Shown piece after piece: positions 36,066 through 47,223 of a DNA stretch of 64,000 nt. Position 1 is the first letter of the stretch, and each line of letters starts with the position of its first letter. The stretch is from Pollenia angustigena (lineage: Eukaryota; Arthropoda; Insecta; Diptera; Polleniidae): positions 54,374,308 through 54,438,307 of the forward strand of contig OV884056.1 of the NCBI GenBank assembly GCA_930367215.1. Direction: 5' to 3'. The notes beneath the pieces were generated by a model. That model saw nothing but the letters and a program-made list of their open reading frames with translations. It was not told where the DNA came from and did no database searches. The position numbers were made by a program, and so were the translations under genes.

Positions 36066-36285
36066 GGCCCTAAATTTGTAAAACGCAAAAGCAACGCCAA
36101 AAATTATATTGAAAGCAAAAACAAAATCGACAATATTTCATAATTTTGTTGTTGTTCTCTATAGAAATGAATATTGAATTTTTAAATTTTAAACGCTGCA
36201 TATCTTGTGGCGTTGATATTTTTTACATTGTTTTTGCTTTCAATGTTATTTTTGGGATTGCGTTGCGTTTTACAAATTCAGGGCC
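36066..36285. mobile_element. Harbinger-like MITE, GGCCCTAAATTTG ends
   Basis: Left GGCCCTAAATTTGTAAAACG is mirrored at the right end; TAA flanks both sides. Arms extend over about 60 bp. Confidence 0.75.
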
Positions 36286-36329
36286 TAAGTTTTTATTACA
36301 AAATCTAATTTGATTTTTGTATTTTTATG

Positions 36330-36455
36330 TATTCGAAATAAAACCGGTTATTTTTAAAATGCTTAACCGAAAACCGGTTTTTTAAAATAGCAACTATTCG
36401 GAATATTCGAAAACCGGTTGTTGAAAAAGGTCGAATAATCGATCACCCTAATATG
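36330..36455. repeat. AACCGGTT / TTCGAATATTCG motif block
   Basis: Ends (reversed) TAGGGTGATCGATTATTCGA. The same kind of edge, TAGGGTGATCGAATATTCGA, occurs at 45042-45061. Looks like one end of a hAT family; no partner end found. Confidence 0.45.
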
Positions 36456-36492
36456 TATGTATTGAAATATTAAATAATAAATAAAGGACATA

Positions 36493-37523
36493 TGAGTCGT
36501 TTATTTTGAAAGTGGTTTAGGTCCATTTTTTTTTTAAAGTAGTTAATGATAACACTAATCGCAATCTTATATAATCTTTTTTTTTATAAACAATTTAAGT
36601 CGAGTATCATTAAAATCGCTATGATTTTGGGCACTTGAAAATAAGTAAGCTAACAAAATCCAAAAAAAAAATATTTTGAAACCGGTTGAAGTCCACAAAT
36701 TTTTATTAACTAACATGAAACGTAAAGATTTTTTATACAAAACCTCTGGAAGAAGCAATTCATAAGAGATTAAAAAACACTAGTGGCGAACCTGTAAATT
36801 GGCTAAGGATAAGTTGGATGCGATTTATAAAAAGTGAACCCTATAAAATGTTTTGTAAAGAATCTATGGAAGTGGATAAAGAGTTCAAAATACTTGACTT
36901 ATAACCTTGTCGGGGAAGACCAAGGAACTTCAACAAAATAAAATTAACACCATTATACAAAAATGTACGCCCCATTTCAACTCCTAAGTATAATGATATG
37001 ATGGAGTTACTAAGGTATATACCACCTATGCACCATGAATATTTTAACAAAACCTCACACATGATCTAAATGAGGAGAAATAATATGGCAAAATCCTTAA
37101 TATTATGCTTAATAAATGAATATTATATAATTTAATTTTTAATAAATGAATTCATATTTATTTTTAAAAAAATTTTTTAATAATATAAATAAAAATCTGA
37201 TCTAAATTGAAAGCTTCCCTATTTATTGTAAAGCTATTACATTCATCTACATCAAACATCAAATATTTACAATTTGTATTATTTAATTTCTTATTTTAAA
37301 GTGGACTTATTCCTTTTCACAAACAACAAAGTGATTTTAAGTCCATTTTAGGTTCTGAAACACAGCTTATTTTTCTAGTAAAGTTTACAAAATGTATTAC
37401 GTTATATATTCTACAAAAATTAATACCACTTAACAATATTTTTGAAACAAATCAAAGACAAACCCTTTAATATCTCAATGTAAGAAAAAATGGACTTAAA
37501 CCACTTTCAAAATAAACGACTCA
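36493..37523. mobile_element. TA-flanked TIR element with ORF remnant
   Basis: Inverted ends of about 40 bp (TGAGTCGTTTATTTTGAAAG, one mismatch within 37) between TA dinucleotides (36491-36492 and 37524-37525). 1031 bp. Contains the coding remnant at 36743-37069. Confidence 0.8.
36743..37069 (+). pseudogene. Repeat-encoded ORF remnant, unassigned family
   Basis: A 108-codon frame with a single internal stop (TAA after KILDL) reads LEEAIHKRLKNTSGEPVNWL, then WMRFIKSEPYKMFCKESM, then a basic PCRGRPRNF, then PLYKNVRPISTPKYNDMMEL and YIPPMHHEYF. The order of an acidic segment, an RGRP basic patch and a YIPP-x-H tail looks like a C-terminal segment I associate with insect repeat-encoded proteins of unclear function. 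No catalytic residues can be assigned. The N-terminal part is missing or unreadable upstream of 36740. Confidence 0.5.
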
Positions 37524-37534
37524 TATATATTTAT

Positions 37535-37760
37535 ATAACCCAAGTACGGATTTGGCAGCAGTCATTGTAGTGGGAAATATGATGCCATAGTGCGCAAATA
37601 TCGCCGTGACAAGGAGCGTTCTCTGTAAGCAATTGGGCTGTTTGTGTTTTGCGGTGGTAATCTGTTGTGTCTGCAGCTTTGTTACGAAATACACTTTACG
37701 ATTTCTTACCCTGTCTGCGAAATCAATGTTAGCTCCTCGTATCGAACGCAAGTCAGGAAC
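37535..37760 (-). pseudogene. RTE-like non-LTR retrotransposon fragment, copy 1
   Basis: The minus strand reads SIRGANIDF at the start (the end of an apurinic-type endonuclease domain), then the linker before reverse transcriptase, with frameshifts. It parallels 62580-63000. No reverse transcriptase core is present. Confidence 0.6.
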
Positions 37761-37761
37761 A

Positions 37762-38060
37762 CTGGAAAAAAAATAAAAGTAATTTTAAAATTTTTCTTCG
37801 AGCAAAAATACCAGTTATTGTTCGATTTTTTCAAACAAAAATAAAACTGATTTTCTAAAGAAATGTACATGTTCTAATAATAAGGTTGAATTCAAACAAT
37901 TATTTCAATATGTGGTTGTCATGGGGATTTATTATGCACATTAACAAAATGTATTTTAAGTCAACCAAATTATTAAAACACGCACACTTCTTGAAAAGAA
38001 AAAAAAAAAACGAATTTTTGCTCGATAAAATTAAAAAATAACTGTTATATTTGCTTGACA
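37762..38060. repeat. TIR MITE shared with 63003-63325
   Basis: Follows the RTE fragment in both places. Ends contain CGAGCAAAAATA and its inverse; the central part includes AAGTCAACCAAATTATTAAA. Confidence 0.65.
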
Positions 38061-38068
38061 AAATATAT

Positions 38069-38094
38069 TACTATACTATACTATACTATACTAT
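38069..38094. repeat. (TACTA)n microsatellite
   Basis: Five tandem pentamers. Confidence 0.95.
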
Positions 38095-38169
38095 CTCTTT
38101 TGAAAGACCAAAAAATTTTTATATTTTAATCAAAAAACGCGTGCGAATATAGCGTTCGTCACACAGGAT

Positions 38170-38855
38170 TTGCCCATATATAAAATAGGATGTGTGTATG
38201 TAAGTATGTATGTATGTAACGTATGGACTCCAAAACGGCTGGGCCGATTTTGATGAAATTTTCAGGGAATCTTCAGAATATTCAGGCGGGTGACACTGTG
38301 AAGTCTGATTTTTGACTTTCGGTCTGCGGGCGGAGGGGCGTGGCAAAATCCAATTTTCATGTTGCACCACCAATGACTTCTAAATAATTTGCCATGGTCC
38401 AACTTAGACTTATACGAAAAGAAAATTTTGCCCCGCCCACTTTTACGCCCACTTTTTTCGAATTACCTAAAATCAGAAAACGGCTCCATCGATTTGACAA
38501 ATTTTTCTTTCAAATGTTCGTATTTATCCATTTTAAGTTTTCATCGAAAGAAACATTTACCACGCCTACTTTTACGCCCACTTTTTCTATTAAACGCATA
38601 ACTTGAGAACGGCTTGACCGATTTGGACGATTTTTTCTTTAAAATAATCGCCATGGCCCAACTTAGGTTTTTACGGAAAGAAAATGTTGCCCCGCCCACT
38701 TTAACGCCCACTTTTTTCGTTTTACCTCAAATCAGAAAACGGCTCCATCGATTTGACTAATTTTTCAAACGTTCGTATCTTTTTAACGGATTTTAAAAAT
38801 CGAACGCAAACATTTTTCCTAATTTGGACAGGACAACGTCTGTCAGGTCAGCTAG
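38170..38855 (+). mobile_element. Non-autonomous Helitron, CTAG 3' end
   Basis: Opens near ATATATAAAATAGGATGTGT and ACGTATGGACTCCAAAACGG, as in the 46462 element, and closes GTCAGGTCAGCTAG before T. Contains degenerate blocks of CGCCCACTTTTACGCCCACT and ACGGCTCCATCGATTTGAC. The related flanks at 63320-63445 lack it. The exact 5' end is uncertain. Confidence 0.65.
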
Positions 38856-39358
38856 TAATATATAAAATAATTCACTTCTGGAAACATTTTTATAGCTGCA
38901 CAAAAACATAGTTTTATAACACTGTCTACGATCATCACTCTACGATGTCTCCAATACCATGCAACACATTGCGCCATCTTGCGCTGTATTTCTTAAACAT
39001 CAGTTAGTTTCTTGAAATTGCGCCTTATTTTAAATCATTTTTGATGTGTTATTTTTTGTTTACACAAATGGAGTTCAAAAATATTTTGTCTTTTGTATTT
39101 AGTTGTTATTCAAATTCTGGGAGTGAAAAAATGAACAGAGACAAGATTTTAATACTTTTTAAGGCAATTTTCTATTTATTTTGTTTTAAAATAACAAACA
39201 GTCGTATTCAAAAACTATTTATTTATTAAAAAATAAAAAATTTTACATTTTTTATTTGTTTAAGTTTAACATTCAAGGCCAGATCTGTTAAAGTGGAATT
39301 TTTTGTTAACTCAAAGACACTGTTCAACACTAAAAAAATAATATTAACAATATTCTAA

Positions 39359-39655
39359 CCAAGGAGAATATACACCAGGTGAACTTATCTTGCTACGTAA
39401 GCAACAGCTGATTACTAACCTTGTGTCAAAATGGTATACCGTACTGTTGGTTCTGGGGAATCTTAACTAAATTCTATAATTTTCGATTAAAATTGTGAAA
39501 TTTAAAATTTTTAAGTTATAACATTAAAAAAAAAAACACAATTTAATATAAAAACAAAATCAAATATTTGTTTGAATTTTTGCAAATTTTTAAAATATTT
39601 TACAGTGTTGTAAAACGTTTTCAAAAAAAGACCACCTTGTATGAATTCGCCTTGG
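39359..39655. mobile_element. CCAAGGC-ended MITE, copy 2
   Basis: Left edge CCAAGGAGAATATACACCAG; right edge reversed CCAAGGCGAATTCATACAAG. Its right half is inside the direct repeat that flanks the next Helitron. Confidence 0.6.
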
Positions 39656-39750
39656 TTCTAAGTAGTGATTCTGGTAGAGGGACCAAAAATAATATGTACG
39701 TTATCGCATCTTTAAAGGTTAACGTCTGGTAGTCGTTTAAGGGGGATTAA
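39541..39750 (+). repeat. Direct repeat, upstream unit
   Basis: About 207 bp nearly identical to 41067-41273 (TTTAATATAAAAACAAAATC to GTCGTTTAAGGGGGAT). Preceded, like the Helitron start, by an A run plus CACAA. Confidence 0.9.
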
Positions 39751-39763
39751 AAAAAAAACACAA

Positions 39764-41066
39764 TCTATATATATAAAAAGAAGTGTACATTTTGATTGTC
39801 ACTCCATAACTCGAGAACGGCTCGACCGATTGCCATAAAATTTTTAGGGAAGGTACAGGGAGGAGTGATGATGGTTAGTTGATTTTGAAATCCAAAATCG
39901 GGGCAGGGGAATTGGTACCCCCCATAGGATGCCAATATTTAATATCGCATATCTTAAGACCCGCTGCACGCATTTTGTTGAACTTTTGGTAGTAGGATCT
40001 TCTAAGCCCCAAAATTTAAATAAAACAGTAGCGGGGGAAGTGGTTCCCCCCATAGGACGCCAATGTTTAATATAGCATATCTTAAGAACTGTTACAGTGA
40101 GAATGTTCAAACTTTGTAGAAGTCACTCTTATGGTATACTACTCTATTGAGAATAAAAATAAAGCGGTAGGCGCAGGGGGGAAATACCTCCCATAGGATG
40201 CATATATTAAATATAGCTCAACTGAAGAACTATTTAAGGGACAGCCTTCAAACGTGGTTAAAGCTACTATTATGGTAAAATGAAAATTTCAATATAAAAA
40301 TGGGCGGGGTTGACAGGGGAGGAGCAGTACCCCTCATAGATAGAAATATAATTAAGAGCCGCTGCATGCATTTTGTTGAACTTTTGATAGTAGGATCTTC
40401 AGAGCCCCAAAACTGAAATAAAATAGTAGCGGGGGAAGTGTTACCCCCAAAAGGACACCAATGTTTAATATCGCATATCTTAAGAACTGTTATAGTGAGA
40501 ATGTTCAAACTTTGTAGAAGTCACTCTTATGGCATACTACACTATTGAAAATAAAAATAAAGCGGGTAGGCGCAGGGGGGGAAATACCTCCCATAGGATG
40601 CATATATTAAATATCACTCAACTGAAGAACTATTAAAGGGAGAGTCTTCAAACGTGGTTAAAGCTACTATTATGGTTAACTTTAAATTTCAATATAAAAA
40701 TGGGCGGGGTTGACAGAGAAGGAGCAGTACCCCTCATAGATAGAAATATAATTAAGAGCCACTGCACGGATTTTGTTGAACTTTTGATAGTAGGATCTTC
40801 AGAGCCCCAAAACTGAAATAAAATAGCAGCGGGGGAAGTGTTACCCCCCATGGGACACCAATGTTTAATATCGCATATCTTAAGAACTGTTAAGTGAGAA
40901 TGTTCAAACTTTGTAAAAGTCACTCTTATGGTATGCTACACTTTTGAAAATAAAAATAAAGCCGGTAGGCACAGGGGGAAATACCTCCCATAGGATGCAT
41001 ATATTAAGTATCTCTCAACTGAAGAAGTGGTTAAAGCAGTGTAGCGAAGCGCACGGGTTAAGCTAG
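39764..41066 (+). mobile_element. Non-autonomous Helitron with 400-bp internal repeats
   Basis: Starts TCTATATATATAAAAAGAAG after A and ends GCGCACGGGTTAAGCTAG before T, matching the Helitron rule of TC...CTRR between A and T. Internally a unit of about 400 bp, beginning AACTGAAGAAC, is repeated from 40219 and 40619. Frames on the minus strand (39844-40923) are repeats of non-coding sequence. Confidence 0.85.
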
Positions 41067-41273
41067 TTTAATATAAAAACAAAATCAAATATTTGTTTGA
41101 ATTTTTGCCACAACGTTAAAATATTTTACAGTGTTGTAAAACGTTTTCAAAAAAAGACCACCTTGTATGAATTCGCCTTGGTTCTAAGTAGTGATTCTGG
41201 TAGAGGGACCAAAAATAATATGTACGTTATCGCAACTTTAAAGGTTAACGTCTGGTAGTCGTTTAAGGGGGAT
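41067..41273 (+). repeat. Direct repeat, downstream unit
   Basis: Partner of 39541-39750. It begins at the base after the Helitron CTAG end. From 41274 to 41990 no other feature is recognised. Confidence 0.9.
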
Positions 41274-41997
41274 CCTGTTATAAAATTTAAGAACCAGCAT
41301 TTACAAAACCTTAGCGTTTTGAAAAGGTATCAACAAAAAAAAAACCCTTTCACAAAAATATACAGTGCATAAGAATCTCTCTCATAATGTTAAATTTTTT
41401 ATTCGCCTTTTTAAGGAGGATAAAAGCCAACGCAAAAATTGCTGAAATTGTTGTAATCAGTTCCTCAACTGTCTAACTGTCCATCGAAAGGTTTCGCCAC
41501 GAAGCGATAATCGTAAACAGGTGTAGATTTGCGTTAAATAAAATATTTAATGATGCAGATAAGAAGGAACTATTCGCCAAGTTAAATAAAAATCTGATCT
41601 TAGCTAACAAAATAAATAAGTACTTATGTATGTAAGCCCCGAAACCCTGAAACTGTTAAAAGAGTTCTTTTTGAGGAAAATTTTTATAAAAGAACAACTC
41701 GAAACAAGCCATTAATAAATTGCGTAAATAGAAGACGTATAATAGAGTTTTGCCGATAACATTTAAACAAAGCTATTTCATTCGGGAAAACGGGATCATT
41801 GTTCGGAAACTCTTGCGTTCCACACTACAGCTAAGCTTTAAGGTTATTCTTCATCATTTTTTGCAATGTCGTAATACATTGTATTACCGTGTAAACTAGC
41901 CTTAAGTACTAGGTGTAGGAATAAGTTAAATTAATAAACACAGTTAAATAAACCACCTTTTCTGCAACCCATAAAGGGTTAATGGATTATTTTTCAC

Positions 41998-42034
41998 TAT
42001 AAATACTGCACGTAGCAATATCTCATTCAGTTAA
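41998..42034 (+). promoter_or_regulatory. Core promoter of the secreted-protein gene
   Basis: TATAAATA at 41998-42005 and an arthropod-type initiator, TTCAGTT, with its A at 42029. The 31-bp distance is the standard TATA-to-start spacing. It predicts a 5' leader of about 21 nt before ATG at 42050. Confidence 0.75.
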
Positions 42035-42049
42035 GTATCATTTTTAAAA

Positions 42050-42928
42050 ATGAAAACAACTAAAATAATTTTGAGCGTTCTGCTCAGTTGGTCTCTACAA
42101 TTAATGCCAGTTTATGGCTGTGGTACCAGTGTCTCAAAAAAGCGGGAGGATGCCACTGAAAGCAATATACAGCCGAAACAGGATTTTTATAAAGAAAGAA
42201 TTGAAACCCAAAACACTTTATGGACTCTGTTTGAGCAAAATCGTGAGGAATATTTTGAGAAGTTGTTACGTGCAGAACTTGATCTTTGCGAAACTGTTAT
42301 CAGAGAAAATAATATTTATATACACGAGTTTTTCCATAAAATTTTATACAGATTATTTAAATTGAAAAATGATCCACTGTACGAAAACATACCTGCGAGC
42401 TTAAAATTAAATGTGGAAAATTTAATTGAAAAAGATCTCCCTGAAAATATGAAATCTATATATTTTAAGTCCGACTTTTGTCTTAAGAATGTTGGACTTA
42501 AGGTCAACACCCAAGCATCCAAAGATTCAGATACGTACCAATACCGTCCCCTAGTTGAGCTGTCGGCCGACAAAAAATCAACGGATACTACATCTCGCGT
42601 TATGGCTACAACTCAAGAATTTCATTCAAATAGTGGGGAAGAAGTAAAAGTAATTTTTCAGAGTGCTCAGTTGAAATGGTATTTGTTTATGGAGCTGGAA
42701 TCGTTTTCAATTGTTGCTTCGGAGGCAAGTAAACCACCTGAAACAAGCACATGGAGCATTGAGTTTTTGAATACAAATAATGTTGTACTATCTCGAGAAT
42801 ACCATAGAATGTGCGCCGGGCAGTTTCCCGATTCCGAAAGATGGTATGTTATGGGAATCCGTAAAGAAGACACTTCTTCAGATAATCCTAATTGTCAATG
42901 GCGTTTGGGGTCGTGCGATTTTGAGTGA
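42050..42928 (+). CDS. Secreted protein of unknown family, single exon
   Basis: Encodes 292 residues. Residues 1-23 form a typical signal peptide (KTTK, hydrophobic IILSVLLSWSLQLM, small residues before Cys24), so the product should enter the secretory pathway. About 45-150 is mostly helical and charged (NTLWTLFEQNREEYFEKLL). Residues 185-292 look beta-rich, with WSIEFL, GEEVKVIF and WYVMGI segments and a Cys-rich tail (Cys282, Cys289). Six Cys occur after cleavage (24, 80, 144, 255, 282, 289), compatible with disulfides. No transmembrane segment or known motif. The start is set by the promoter 21 nt upstream and the signal peptide. I do not recognise the family. Two broken paralogues nearby suggest a fast-evolving lineage-specific gene; the role is unknown. 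Confidence 0.85.
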   Translation: MKTTKIILSVLLSWSLQLMPVYGCGTSVSKKREDATESNIQPKQDFYKERIETQNTLWTLFEQNREEYFEKLLRAELDLCETVIRENNIYIHEFFHKILYRLFKLKNDPLYENIPASLKLNVENLIEKDLPENMKSIYFKSDFCLKNVGLKVNTQASKDSDTYQYRPLVELSADKKSTDTTSRVMATTQEFHSNSGEEVKVIFQSAQLKWYLFMELESFSIVASEASKPPETSTWSIEFLNTNNVVLSREYHRMCAGQFPDSERWYVMGIRKEDTSSDNPNCQWRLGSCDFE

Positions 42929-43015
42929 TTTGTGATTATATATAGAATATACATAGTTAATTGTTCTTTATTTAGAATTCATTATTCAAATCAAAAATAT
43001 GTAAAAAAAGAAAAT

Positions 43016-43039
43016 AATAAAATTTATAAAATAAATAAA
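43016..43039 (+). terminator. Polyadenylation signals
   Basis: Three AATAAA hexamers (43016, 43030, 43034) start about 88 bp after the stop codon of the secreted-protein gene. Confidence 0.6.
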
Positions 43040-44174
43040 AGAAAATTATGAATGTTTTTAATGCCACTTGTAAATATAAGCAAAGCGTCGAATATGTGTT
43101 TAGCGAATAATCAAATAAAATATTTGTGAATGCGAATACATACTTACAATATGTTAAAAATTCATATGTAAATAATTTTGATAAAATAAACTTATTTGGG
43201 TAACAAGTTCAGTTTGGAAAAGCGATACAGTAATTTTCGTTTATAATCACTACCGTTTTTAGTCACATTAGCGATATAGTCCATTGCACTTGTATTTTCT
43301 GCCGCTATAGGTAAATTTAATATAAAGTATTTACGTTATCGTCCATTTAGCGATATATTCCATCTATCAGCATCTGGCAAAGGAAAAAATAAAGCAAATT
43401 ATTAGCGTTTGAGTCACATTAGCAAAATGTTTTTAGTTCCTTTTTGCTTTGGAAACCACAAACATATAAAAGAACTAAAAATTAAATCGTTTAATATTTG
43501 TATCTCATCAAACATCCACTCGTAAAAATTTGTTTTTGTCTTTGGCATCAGGGATGAAATACATATGTATGTATCTTATTATTATAACTATTTTTTTTAA
43601 ACAGTATCCAACGATAACTTAATTATTGTTAAGCTTGTTAGTCCTGGAGCTTCAATGTAAATAAAACAGTAATTTTTTACAGTTTTTCCCAACGCTTCGT
43701 AGGGTATTCATCTACTTTTTCAGGGGGGCGTAAATTTTTTTGATAATATAATATATTTAATATATTTGATTTTCTTCTGAACATTTTTTAAAAAACGTAA
43801 ACAATTAACAAAAATACCGTCCAATACATCCTAATTTAATATTTCAACTATGTTGCCAAATATGATTTCTTTGTTTTCAATATTCGCCGCATAATATCTT
43901 ATATCTTGCAACTGTGTGTGTAGCCGTTTCCTACTGGTAAATTTTTGCTTGATAGACCCTCAAAAAATTAAAGCTATATAGGTTTTTGATCAGGGGTATC
44001 AGCTACTTCTGATACTAGCAACATATCGGGTGATTTTTTAAGAGCTATAGGAAAGTTTTTTAAAAAAACAACACATAAAATTCAGAAAAATGCACGAAAT
44101 CTTTTTTTGAATCAATAGTACAAAACTCTTTAGCCGTTTTACGCACTAACGCTGAAATCCATGTTTTAGGTAAC
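43040..44174. other. No gene recognised
   Basis: A+T-rich spacer between the gene and its first pseudogene. CAGTAATTTTCGTTTATAAT at 43229 resembles a pogo-type end with TAGCGATAT repeats after it, but no right end was found. Confidence 0.45.
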
Positions 44175-44543
44175 CATTTAAATAAATCGATGGATGATAC
44201 AGGCCGCATTAAGCCTAAAATTCAAGAATTTCATTCAAATAGTGGGGAAAAAGTAAAAGTAATTTTAAAAGGTACCCGTTATAACTGGTTTTACTATATG
44301 GACTCGGAAGAATCGGGGTATGCAGTTAGTGCTTAGGAAGCAAGTACACCACCTGAAGGTAGCACATGGAGCATTGAGTTATTGGATAATAAGCGTGTTG
44401 CATTTTATCAAAAGGACCGTATAATATGCAGCGCGGAGAAGAACGGTTTCCAATTAGTGTTTGTTAGAGGAATCCTAAAAACCGAAGCTTCTTCAGCAAA
44501 ATGTGAATGTCAATGGCATATGGGGCCGTGCAATTTTCAGTGA
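44175..44543 (+). pseudogene. Paralogue pseudogene 1 (C-terminal part)
   Basis: In one frame it reads KIQEFHSNSGEKVKVIL, then STWSIELLDNKRVAF, then CQWHMGPCNFQ and TGA, matching residues from about 175 to the end of the 42050 gene. It carries an in-frame TAG after GYAVSA. The N-terminal half is absent or unrecognisable upstream. The position 1.2 kb downstream in the same orientation indicates tandem duplication. Confidence 0.85.
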
Positions 44544-44607
44544 TTTTTGCGTTTGTTATTACTTACAATATGTATATTAAATATTCATATATACATATGT
44601 AAATAAA

Positions 44608-45643
44608 TCTATATATAAATCGGCTAAGGCAAAACAGTTAAGAATATTTTCCTCCTCTGTATGCCAACCGATTTGAGCAAAATATACACCATTTACTCAA
44701 AGAAGTGCACAATGTATATTTTATTAAAATCGGTTCAATAATTTCAGAGTTATAAGCGTTCAATTCAAAATTGTTACTAACAAAAATGCAAAATAAATAA
44801 AAATTAGTATTGTGGTTATTTTGTTGAACTATTTATGGTTTTTAATCCAGATTTTTAATATTTTTAATTAGGCTTAAGTTCATGAAATTTAATTTTCATT
44901 AAATTATTCTTATGAAGAAAGGAATTTTACAACATGAAAATCAATTAAAATTGCTATTGATAATCTTTCATTCTTGACGTGGCTCGAATGAAAATAAATA
45001 AATAAAAATTTCTTTTCAATTATCAAATAATAAAAAGTTAGGGTGATCGAATATTCGACATTTTTCAGAAACCGGTTTTCGAATATTTCGACTATATAAA
45101 TCAGACAGTTAAGAACGTTTTCTTCCTTTGTTTGTTAACCGAACCTCTATGGGGAGAAAGAAGGGGAAATATGAGAGACAAAATTTCTTTTTTTTTTTAC
45201 TTTTCTGTGATAATTTTTAAATTTGCTATAATATAGAACTTAGAAACATAATATTAAAGGTGTAGGATCCTGAGTGAGTGATAACCTATAAGATACAAAA
45301 TGCTGGTATTTTTTGATTTTCATCTGGAACTTTTTGAATTTTCGTTAATATTCGACCTATAAAGATAAAATTATACATTAAACTGGGTGAATAAGAACAT
45401 GTAAGGTGAGCTTTTTGGTACTTTTTCGTTCTACATTTGGTACTTTGAATAATTTTCGTTTTATACTGAACTTACAAAATTAAATTAACTCACGTAGAAG
45501 ATAAAATCGCCAAATCGATCCACTTTGAAGGAAAAAATAAATGCTCGAAACAAATAAATTCATATATACTTAGATGAATTATATTTTCTTCATATTTACA
45601 AAAAAAAATTATGGTCGAATTTTGACCATAAGGCGAACACTAG
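44608..45643 (+). mobile_element. Helitron-like element with 3' hairpin
   Basis: Starts TCTATATATAAATCGGCTAA after A and ends GGCGAACACTAG before T. A hairpin with TATGGTC and GACCATA arms lies ten bases before the end, as Helitrons require. It includes repeat W copy 2 (44793-44980) and a TAGGGTGATCGA-type edge at 45042. The interior is non-coding. Confidence 0.7.
44793..44980 (+). repeat. Dispersed repeat W, copy 2
   Basis: Matches 35526-35710 up to ATTCTTGAC and then diverges; no tRNA-like part follows here. Confidence 0.75.
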
Positions 45644-45760
45644 TTAATTTAAATAAACTTATTTTCGTAACACAAATTCAGTAAAGAAACCCGAAACGTA
45701 CATTGGCAGACTAACCAACAGCCGTTTTAATAAAAAAACAAAGAAAAACAAAAAAAAAAG

Positions 45761-46323
45761 GGAACGATTGGCGAAGGCTAAGCCGTCCCTCACGCCCACC
45801 AAAGTTTGAGAAAAATTATATTTTTACATTAAATCTGACCTTTATGTTTCATAACTTACAAAATATTAATTTTGTAGAATAATTCTTAACAAGATTTTCC
45901 TTAATCTCTCATTAAACAAAATAAGTCTGGGATCACACAATGAAAGCTTTCTTTCAGAAAGTCCGAGTTTATTGGTGAAAATGTCAATACATTTTATGTC
46001 CCTAGGGTCAATTCCTTAGCAGTTATAGCCCTTTTTCTTCAATATATTTCTAGTCTGTATTTACTTTGTATGGGAGCCCCCTTAATGAATAGTGACAGCG
46101 GGTAGATATGGTAGAAACAAATGATATGCGTTTGACTTTTTTTATCAAACGCACACAAACGCAAATATTGAAGCTGAACAGACGTGTGTAAGAAAAAAAT
46201 AGTTAGAGAAAACTTATTAAGTTGTTGGAAACTTCACTTATAACAACTACGGACAGTCGGACTTAACGATTTTGCTCAAACTTTGGCGGGCGTGAGGGAC
46301 GGTTTAGCCTTTGCCGATTGTCC
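45761..46323. mobile_element. TIR element, GGAACGATTGGCGAAGG ends
   Basis: Inverted arms of about 55 bp share AAGGCTAAGCCGTCCCTCAC and CAAAGTTTGAG with few mismatches. 563 bp. A half copy of the GTCTGGG MITE sits inside at 45925-45985. Target duplication not resolved. Confidence 0.65.
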
Positions 46324-46461
46324 TACAACTTTTTTGGTGTCGTTTTTTATCAATACCCACCAAATTGGGGGGGTGAGATCATGGGAAAAATAGAAAACAA
46401 ATATGCTCCATATAGTTAACGACCACCCTAATCTTTATCTTCTTCCATCTATCTCTATCTA

Positions 46462-47223
46462 TCTATATATATAAAATAGGATGTGTATGTAACGTATGGA
46501 CTCCAAAATGGTTTGGCCGATTTTGATGAAATTTTTACAGTAACATAACGTGAGGCCTAAAAATAAAATAGGCTACTTATTTTTCCGATAGGGGCAGAGG
46601 AATTGGTACCCCCATAGGATGCCAATATTAAATATCGCATATCTTAAGAGCCCCCTACACGCATTTTGTTGAACTTTTGGTAGTAGGATCTTCTGAAATA
46701 AAATAGCAGCGGGGAAGTGGTACCCCCCAAAGGACCCCAATGTTTAATATCGCATATCTTAAGAACTGTTATAGTGAGAATGTTCAAACGTTGTAGAAGT
46801 CACTCTTATGGTATACTATACTTTTGAAAATAAAAATAAAGCGAGTAGGCGTAGGGGGCAAATACCTCCCATAGGAAGCATATATATTAAATATCGCTCA
46901 ACTGAAGAACTATAAAAGGGAGAGTCTTCAAACATGGTTAAAGCTACTATTGTGGTAAACTTTAAATTTCAATATAATAATGGGCGAGGTAGACAGAGGA
47001 GTGGGGTACTGCTCCCCTCCCCTAATATCTGAAGACAAAAGTCTTCAATGTACAATGGAAAAAGCACGAATTACACCTCCCATACGAATACACTTGCAAA
47101 ACGGTTACTGTAAAAGCAATTAAATTTAGTACAAGATGCTTTGTAATCAATACACGATCCGTTTTAAAAAATTTTACTAATTTTATTTCGATTGGGGTAG
47201 CAAAACGCACCGGGTTAAGCTAG
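46462..47223 (+). mobile_element. Non-autonomous Helitron, related to 39764
   Basis: Starts TCTATATATATAAAATAGGA after A and ends GCACCGGGTTAAGCTAG before T. It shares blocks such as GGATGCCAATATTAAATATC and AGTGAGAATGTTCAAAC with the 39764 element but has only one repeat unit. Confidence 0.8.

Noticed and set aside
39844..40923. Three similar minus-strand ORFs resembling a repeated protein
   Set aside because: They are translations of the Helitron's 400-bp tandem unit; frames shift between units and the 46462 relative does not keep them.
40219..41020. Possible CRISPR or satellite array
   Set aside because: The repeat unit is about 400 bp without alternating unique spacers, and it is internal to a Helitron.
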